The notes under the pieces: generated by a model | What the model was told of the DNA's origin: nothing | Databases searched by the model: none | The model's input: the letters and a program-made list of their open reading frames with translations, nothing else | Shown here: positions 13,811 to 17,854 of the stretch, piece after piece | Position numbering within the stretch: the stretch's first letter is position 1 | Layout of the letters: every line of letters starts with the position of its first letter | Made by a program: the position numbers and the translations under genes | Source: Candidatus Peregrinibacteria bacterium | Lineage (GTDB): Bacteria; Patescibacteriota; Gracilibacteria; UBA1369; UBA12463 | NCBI GenBank assembly: GCA_023245695.1 | Contig: JAHFJT010000006.1 | Location: 1 to 17,854, forward strand | Reading direction: 5' to 3' | Length of the DNA: 17,854 nt

Positions 13811-14245
13811 TTAATTCCAAATTCCTTCCTGATATTTCTTGTGTTTTTCTGCCCGCCATACCCAAGAACTCCCACTGTCTGGGCCATTTTCCCAAAACCC
13901 ACGAGCCTCCTTTTGTAACATCTCAAGCACACCACTTTTATCAAATACAATTCTTCCAAATGCCCAAAAATGAATACAGTCGCCATGCCCCTCTTTCTTG
14001 CTTTTCTGCATATAATATCGAACTTTATCTGGCGGATTAAAACATGCCTCTATATCTACTCCAAAGCGCACTCGTTTCCCCACCTCGTTCCAATCAGACC
14101 CATCATTCGTAACACAAAATACATCCAAATCACTCTGCTCATTCGGCGTACCGTAAATATAAGAACTAGTAACAAGAATTCCATCAATACGAGGATCTTG
14201 TTTAATTTCCTCTATAACATTCTCTATTTGTTTATTTGTCAGCAT
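13811..14245 (-). CDS. Nucleotidyltransferase-domain protein (minimal/MNT-like), short
   Basis: The 144-aa protein has the polymerase-beta-type nucleotidyltransferase pattern TSSYIYGTPNEQSDLDVF (26-43). The metal-binding aspartates are Asp39 and Asp41 (SDLD), with a third acidic residue, Asp64, in FGVDIEACF. The usual Gly-Ser of the first motif is Ser-Ser here (Ser27-Ser28), which may weaken nucleotide binding. After GRIVFDKSG (97-105) the protein stops soon, where many relatives continue into a helical domain, so it may be a minimal form or truncated. Targets of such enzymes range from antibiotics to toxin proteins and RNA. It starts 22 bp after the 3' end of tRNA-Gln on the same strand. No Shine-Dalgarno is visible. 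Confidence 0.82.
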   Translation of the reverse strand: MLTNKQIENVIEEIKQDPRIDGILVTSSYIYGTPNEQSDLDVFCVTNDGSDWNEVGKRVRFGVDIEACFNPPDKVRYYMQKSKKEGHGDCIHFWAFGRIVFDKSGVLEMLQKEARGFWENGPDSGSSWVWRAEKHKKYQEGIWN

Positions 14246-14267
14246 AGGCTTTGACTCATGCTAATAC

Positions 14268-14342
14268 TGGCTGGGGATGAGGGATTCGAACCCCCGAATG
14301 GCGCCTTCAAAGGGCGCTGCCTTACCGCTTGGCGAATCCCCA
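14268..14342 (-). tRNA. tRNA-Gln (TTG), CCA encoded
   Basis: Read on the minus strand, the acceptor stem TGGGGAT pairs with ATCCCCA, including the weak U1-A72 pair typical of glutamine tRNAs. The D arm is GCC AAGCGGTAA GGC. The anticodon stem GCGCC/GGCGC encloses CTTTGAA, giving anticodon TTG (codon CAA). The T arm is GGGGG TTCGAAT CCCTC. Discriminator G and CCA (14270-14268) complete 75 nt. A nucleotidyltransferase gene follows after 22 bp on the same strand. Confidence 0.96.
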
Positions 14343-14426
14343 GTGCGTGACTGTGCGTAGCCTTAGAAGTGCTTCGCCGACCTATAGTATCGTATTTTTT
14401 GCGGCAAATAAAGAGAACTCACGAGG

Positions 14427-16256
14427 CTACTTTCGGGACTTCTTTCGTCGTGCGCCGTAGTAGCTCATCGCAGCTCCGATGCCATAGATCCACATTTCTG
14501 GTCCAGTGGACGCAGTTCCATGTGGCTTTTGCTTTCCGGCGACTGGATGGGATGGTACGACCATGTCTGAGGCTTGATTTTCGAGAGCGACGAGGGCGCT
14601 GCCAGATGTTTTTTGCTGAGTCTTGGTTGTTGTGGATGCAGAGGTTCCCTGGTTTGTCGTACCGGATGTCGCATCATTTCCACCACCGGAGGTGATGATG
14701 AGCTGGCCATCTGGTGCCACGGTTGGAGTAGGTGCTGGTTTCGCAGTACAGACTGGACCATTGATGCTCATGAGAAGATTATCGATCGTCTGGCCGTTCA
14801 TCTTGATCGCTGCACCAAGACCGTAGAGCGTCTTGAGCTGACTACATACCACGGAAGCATTATCCCCCGTGAGACCCGTGATCGTCGGGACTGACTTACA
14901 GTCGGCTGGAATCGCACCACCGTTGAGGTAGGTGTTGTCAGGACACAGGGTTTGAGGGGCTGGAGTAACTGGCTGGACAGGTGGAGGGGTAACTACGGGC
15001 GGAACAACTGGTGTGACGGGTGTCACTGCCGCTGCAGGTGTACACGTAAACTCTCCTGTGACGGGATCGCTCATCTTCCCTGTCGAGTTGACTGCGTTCA
15101 CTCTCCAGATATACTTCTGGTTCGGTTTTAGATAGGAGTATCGGTACGCCGGAAAGCTCGTTGTTATAGGGGCTGGAAGCACATCGGATGTTGCGCTCTG
15201 ATCGAAGATGCTTACTTTGTATGTGTCCGTCGTTGAGTTGCTGCCTGATGTCCACTCGAGGCCAACCCATTTAGCACTTGGCTCACAGATAGCTTTCAAA
15301 TCTTTTGGAGTGGAAGGACTTTGAGTGTTTATAAAAATATTTGGATCAATATTTGTGAATTTTATCGGTTGCGATGTGCTCGGACACGTAAAATTTGTTC
15401 CGATCGCATCTGGGCTCTTCTTATCACCTGCCACTGCATTTACCCACCACTTGTACTCTTGGTTTGGCACAATTGTTGCCGTGTAGGCAGATGTTGTAAG
15501 GTCGTTTGCGACGAGGTCTCCAGGGTTCGGCGGGAGGGGAGAGTTTTCGAGTGCCCATCCATTCCTGAGATTGTCGAGCCGGAGACCGTATGTCAGCGGT
15601 GATGGAAATTTCGAAGGGAGCCATCGAAGGACGACCGATGTACCACGGGGTCCACACACCGTCGTAAGAGCTGTAGGGGCGGCTGGGAGAATCGTTGGAG
15701 ATGGTGCCCCATCGTCGACGGTATTTGGCGTTACGTCCCCACTCCGGGCCACGCCCTGAAGTATATTCTGATCGATCACGCCGGTGATGTTACTGTTTGC
15801 AATAAGACCATTCTGCGTAGTGCTAATAGGCTGATTTAGATCGAGAATCTTTGTCGTGTCGAGTGTGCTTGCATTTTCACCAATGAATGGATTCACCTTG
15901 TTGTCTTGCGGGGGAGGTGTTGCATCTGCAGATTGCTGCGCGATGAGATCGGTTGAGTTGGTAACTCTTCCCTGGAACAGAATTACATTTGAGGTCGTGA
16001 GAATATAAAAGGCGATGCCGAGAAAGAGCACGGTGAAAATCACAATCTTCCCGATGGTAGATTTGAAAAAGTTTCCGATTTTCTCCCATTTCGAGTCGGT
16101 CTCTTCACTCATATCGAAGGTAATGAGTGGCACTCCGCGTGTTGGAGATGGTGGTGGTGCGGATTCGGAAATGGGTGCAGGTGTTGGAACGGATTCGGGA
16201 GCTGTACCCCCAAGGTCCTTATCTGCTGATTCGCCTGCTGGTGAATTGTCTGCCAT
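14427..16256 (-). CDS. Membrane-anchored surface protein with two FN3-like domains and TGPE-type C-terminal tail
   Basis: This is a 609-aa envelope protein. Residues 1-48 are Pro/Ser/Ala-rich and cytoplasmic; a single span (about 70-90) follows the cluster SKWEKIGNFFKS. After a Ser/Thr/Asn-rich stretch come two fibronectin-III-like domains (about 192-291 and 314-405). Each is bracketed by one cysteine near its first strand and one near its last (C201/C291, C324/C405). Residues 409-435 are a Pro/Val/Thr linker. A Cys-containing module (about 438-503) and a Thr/Ser/Gly linker follow. The end is TGPEMW (584-589), a short hydrophobic segment and RRKKSRK, a tail common in CPR surface proteins that resembles a sorting signal. 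I chose the ATG at 16256. The in-frame ATG at 16292 overlaps the -10 element and would not be transcribed. Confidence 0.85.
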   Translation of the reverse strand: MADNSPAGESADKDLGGTAPESVPTPAPISESAPPPSPTRGVPLITFDMSEETDSKWEKIGNFFKSTIGKIVIFTVLFLGIAFYILTTSNVILFQGRVTNSTDLIAQQSADATPPPQDNKVNPFIGENASTLDTTKILDLNQPISTTQNGLIANSNITGVIDQNILQGVARSGDVTPNTVDDGAPSPTILPAAPTALTTVCGPRGTSVVLRWLPSKFPSPLTYGLRLDNLRNGWALENSPLPPNPGDLVANDLTTSAYTATIVPNQEYKWWVNAVAGDKKSPDAIGTNFTCPSTSQPIKFTNIDPNIFINTQSPSTPKDLKAICEPSAKWVGLEWTSGSNSTTDTYKVSIFDQSATSDVLPAPITTSFPAYRYSYLKPNQKYIWRVNAVNSTGKMSDPVTGEFTCTPAAAVTPVTPVVPPVVTPPPVQPVTPAPQTLCPDNTYLNGGAIPADCKSVPTITGLTGDNASVVCSQLKTLYGLGAAIKMNGQTIDNLLMSINGPVCTAKPAPTPTVAPDGQLIITSGGGNDATSGTTNQGTSASTTTKTQQKTSGSALVALENQASDMVVPSHPVAGKQKPHGTASTGPEMWIYGIGAAMSYYGARRKKSRK

Positions 16257-16290
16257 AGTACTGGGTTTTATTTTTGTTTGCTTTCTAGCC

Positions 16291-16299
16291 ATTATACCA
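16291..16299 (-). promoter_or_regulatory. Extended -10 promoter of the FN3 protein gene
   Basis: On the minus strand, TGGTATAAT spans 16299-16291, a perfect -10 with the TG extension. The -35 position is poor and falls inside the preceding hairpin. The predicted start near 16284 gives a leader of about 28 nt to the ATG at 16256, and it excludes the upstream ATG at 16292. Confidence 0.75.
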
Positions 16300-16300
16300 C

Positions 16301-16327
16301 AAAATCCAGCTTTCTGAAAGGCTGGAT
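16301..16327 (-). terminator. Probable terminator after the 34-aa gene
   Basis: On the minus strand, ATCCAG + CTTTC pairs with GAAAG + CTGGAT around a one-base gap, with one bulged C (plus positions 16304-16327), and TTTT follows at 16304-16301. The U-tract is short, so efficiency is uncertain. It sits between the small membrane protein gene and the FN3 promoter. The opposite strand also has CTTTT after the stem. Confidence 0.5.
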
Positions 16328-16371
16328 CTTTTGACCTAATCAAGGTTTATTGCCTGATTACTTAGTCTGGC

Positions 16372-16476
16372 TTAGTTCGTCTGAATGAGCATCGGGGCGA
16401 TCATCCCGAAAATCAAAGCTAAAAGCGCGATTGCTGTGAAAATTTTGATCATAAGCTGCTGTCCTTTGCTGAGCAT
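16372..16476 (-). CDS. 34-aa single-span membrane miniprotein
   Basis: The frame encodes MLSKGQQLMIKIFTAIALLA, then LIFGMIAPMLIQTN and TAA. Residues 1-11 are basic/polar and residues 12-31 form one hydrophobic helix with a Pro near the end. I do not know a family; short membrane proteins of this shape are common in CPR genomes. A perfect TATAAT lies 12 bp upstream (16489-16494), giving an almost leaderless message, and a probable terminator follows. The coding evidence is the promoter-ORF-terminator order and the membrane-helix composition. It lies between two surface-protein genes, so an envelope role is a guess. Confidence 0.6.
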   Translation of the reverse strand: MLSKGQQLMIKIFTAIALLALIFGMIAPMLIQTN

Positions 16477-16488
16477 GTGTAGGGTGGG

Positions 16489-16494
16489 ATTATA
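16489..16494 (-). promoter_or_regulatory. -10 element of the 34-aa gene
   Basis: TATAAT on the minus strand (16494-16489), with no good -35. The expected start near 16482 would leave only about six nucleotides before the ATG at 16476, a nearly leaderless transcript. Confidence 0.55.
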
Positions 16495-16510
16495 AGGCGG
16501 GAACGCGAGC

Positions 16511-16529
16511 GTTTCGCCTTTGGCGAAAC
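16511..16529 (-). terminator. Perfect hairpin just after the PKD gene stop (no U-tract)
   Basis: GTTTCGCC (16511-16518) and GGCGAAAC (16522-16529) form an eight-pair perfect stem with a three-base loop, two bases past the TAA at 16534-16532. No T-run follows on either strand. It may be a 3'-end stabiliser or a factor-dependent terminator rather than an intrinsic one. Confidence 0.4.
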
Positions 16530-16531
16530 TA

Positions 16532-17854
16532 TTACTTAATCGTAATCGTATCGGTGAATGTGTCGACGACGCCCTGCATATCGGTCACTTCGAGCGAGAC
16601 AGGATACGTTCCAGGAGTTTTGAAGGTGTTGCTGATCTGCGGACCGGAGCCATCGTTGAAGACGGCGTTGTTGTCGAGATCCCAGTTGTACTTTGCGATC
16701 GTGCCAGTCGAACAGTTGGCGTTGAAGACAATCTCTGCTGGAGCGCTGGCCTCGGTCTTGTTTGTCGTAAAGCATGCCTTTACGGGAACGTTCTGAACGG
16801 TAATCGTGAGTGAGTCGGTTGCTTTTTTTCCGTCGTTGCCAATCGCGGTGACCTTGGCGGTGTAGGTGCCCACCTTCTGATACTTGTAGCTAATCTTCGC
16901 GGCATCCTGACGCTTTGGAGAGCCGTCGCCGAAGTCCCATTCGTAACTAATAATCTGTCCATCGAGGTAGGTCGAGGCAGAGGCATCGAACTTGACCGTG
17001 AGCGGAACGACGCCGGTGATCGGAGTCGCACTCACATGCGCCAGAATACCTGGAGGTGCTACTTCGATGGTGACCTGCGCGTTACGCTCGTTGTTGTCGG
17101 AGTCGGTGACCTTAAGATTTACAATGTAGGTCCCCTTCTTGTCAAAGGTGTATGACGTTGTTGCTCCAAATTTGTCGGCGGTCTGGTCGTTGTTGAAGTC
17201 CCAGGCGTACTCGACGATGTTGTTGTCGGCGTCGATGCTTTTCGATCCGTCGAAGTTCACGACGAGTGGTGCTGGACCGGTGATCTTGCCGTTCACGGCT
17301 GCTGGGGTGGATGAGATGAGCGATGTTGGCGTCTTGGAAGGTTCGGCTGCGACGACCTTTTTGGTTGAGGTCGCAGAGGTTCCGGCATCATCGGTGACGA
17401 CGAGGGTGACCTGGTAGGTGCCTGCGGTTGCGTAGGCGTGGCTCACGCTTCGTCCGCTCTGTACGGCGGTACCGTCGCCAAAGTTCCAGACATACTTCGT
17501 GAGTTTTCCATTTGGCGTGGATGATCGCTTGGCGTCGAAGAGGTACGATTTTCCGATCGTAAGCTTTCCGCTTTCTTCAAAAGAGACATCGATCACACTC
17601 TTTACGGCGAATGAGTCTGAGACGTCGATAATGCGCTTCACGACGTTCGTGTCACCACTGTTGTCGGTGAGCTGGAGACCCATTTCGTACTTTCCGCTGA
17701 CGGTGTAGCTGTGGCTCGCGGTGTTTCCGGTAGCATCACCGAACTCTCCATTTCCATCGAGATCCCAGCTGTAGCTGACGATCTGACCATCTGGATCTTT
17801 CGAGTCAGTTGCGTCGAAGTTCACGGTCAGTGGCGCGGAACCCTTTTCTGGTGT
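16532..17854 (-). CDS. PKD-repeat surface protein, 5' partial
   Basis: The frame is open to the right edge (first codons read TPEKGSAPLTV), so the N-terminus is missing. The visible 440 codons hold five PKD (polycystic-kidney-disease-like, Ig-fold) domains in a row. Each has a version of APLTVNFDA, Y-x-WDFGDG and the strand pair GTYxVxLxVTD. Domain 2 has WNFGDGT; domains 1, 3 and 5 have the variant WDLDGNGEF, WDFNNDQTA or WDLDNNAVF; domain 4 has WDFGDGSP. The protein stops after the last domain with TITIK and has no sorting tail or membrane span. Any anchor must therefore be N-terminal, outside the window. PKD arrays act as rigid spacers or carbohydrate/protein-binding modules on cell surfaces. 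Confidence 0.93.
   Translation of the reverse strand, partial: TPEKGSAPLTVNFDATDSKDPDGQIVSYSWDLDGNGEFGDATGNTASHSYTVSGKYEMGLQLTDNSGDTNVVKRIIDVSDSFAVKSVIDVSFEESGKLTIGKSYLFDAKRSSTPNGKLTKYVWNFGDGTAVQSGRSVSHAYATAGTYQVTLVVTDDAGTSATSTKKVVAAEPSKTPTSLISSTPAAVNGKITGPAPLVVNFDGSKSIDADNNIVEYAWDFNNDQTADKFGATTSYTFDKKGTYIVNLKVTDSDNNERNAQVTIEVAPPGILAHVSATPITGVVPLTVKFDASASTYLDGQIISYEWDFGDGSPKRQDAAKISYKYQKVGTYTAKVTAIGNDGKKATDSLTITVQNVPVKACFTTNKTEASAPAEIVFNANCSTGTIAKYNWDLDNNAVFNDGSGPQISNTFKTPGTYPVSLEVTDMQGVVDTFTDTITIK

Noticed and set aside
13747..13986. 79-aa minus-strand frame as a frameshifted end of the nucleotidyltransferase
   Set aside because: Most of it overlaps the nucleotidyltransferase in another frame, and its unique end shows no similarity I can recognise. 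A frameshift cannot be argued without homologues.
13641..14300. Attachment-site repeat of the tRNA-Gln 3' end
   Set aside because: I looked for a second copy of the tRNA 3' segment at the islet's left side and did not see one by eye; no integrase is in the window.
14343..14400. Promoter of tRNA-Gln
   Set aside because: TACTAT and TATAGG are possible -10 elements on the minus strand, but none has both a good hexamer and a well-spaced -35, so I did not call one.
1..17854. CRISPR array, insertion sequence or rRNA
   Set aside because: No regularly spaced direct repeats, no transposase frame with terminal inverted repeats and no rRNA segments were seen. The only repeats are at protein level (PKD, FN3, MORN-like).

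Overview
The window looks like a chromosomal piece of a Candidate Phyla Radiation (Patescibacteria) bacterium, perhaps of the Peregrinibacteria/Gracilibacteria side. The evidence is a surface protein ending in a TGPEMW + short hydrophobic segment + RRKK tail, several surface proteins with PKD or FN3 repeats, a BFN-domain protein, an ABC-F protein with a degenerate second half, tight gene packing and almost no Shine-Dalgarno sequences. UGA is read as stop in at least three genes (the M23 gene, the 255-aa gene and the PabA-like gene), so the UGA=Gly code of some Gracilibacteria is not used. The phylum assignment is inference; there is no rRNA here.

Layout: (1) 1-843, 3' part of a secreted zinc metallopeptidase with an anthrax-lethal-factor-like active-site layout, closed by an intrinsic terminator. 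(2) 964-1095, promoter and tRNA-His with an encoded G-1. (3) 1161-2423, consensus promoter and an unrecognised exported protein, convergent with (4) a minus-strand run rpmA (L27) > 255-aa unknown > DedA > TrhO, 5183-2413. (5) 5306-7771, plus-strand pair: M23 coiled-coil murein hydrolase (EnvC-like) and endonuclease III, start/stop overlapped. (6) 8878-7730, minus pair BFN-domain protein > PabA/TrpG-type glutamine amidotransferase, convergent with nth by 42 bp. (7) 9019-13041, plus-strand ABC-F ATPase, DHA2-type MFS exporter, VOC protein and a DUF1801-MORN protein. (8) 13061-14342, an AT-rich minus-strand islet: retropepsin-like protease, a 53-aa DUF5678-like protein, a short nucleotidyltransferase, and tRNA-Gln(TTG) directly upstream. 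(9) 14427-17854, minus-strand surface block: TM-anchored FN3-repeat protein, a 34-aa single-span membrane protein and the 3' part of a five-PKD-repeat protein.

How parts work together: the rpmA run combines ribosome/tRNA function (L27, tRNA U34 hydroxylation) with membrane maintenance (DedA). The M23 hydrolase, FN3 and PKD proteins and the two exported proteins at the left end are cell-envelope functions. The islet at 13061-14260 differs in base composition from its surroundings and is the best candidate for an acquired, undescribed small system. Recognisable promoters (-10 TATAAT-like, often with a spaced -35) precede many transcription units. The leaders are G-poor and lack Shine-Dalgarno motifs.
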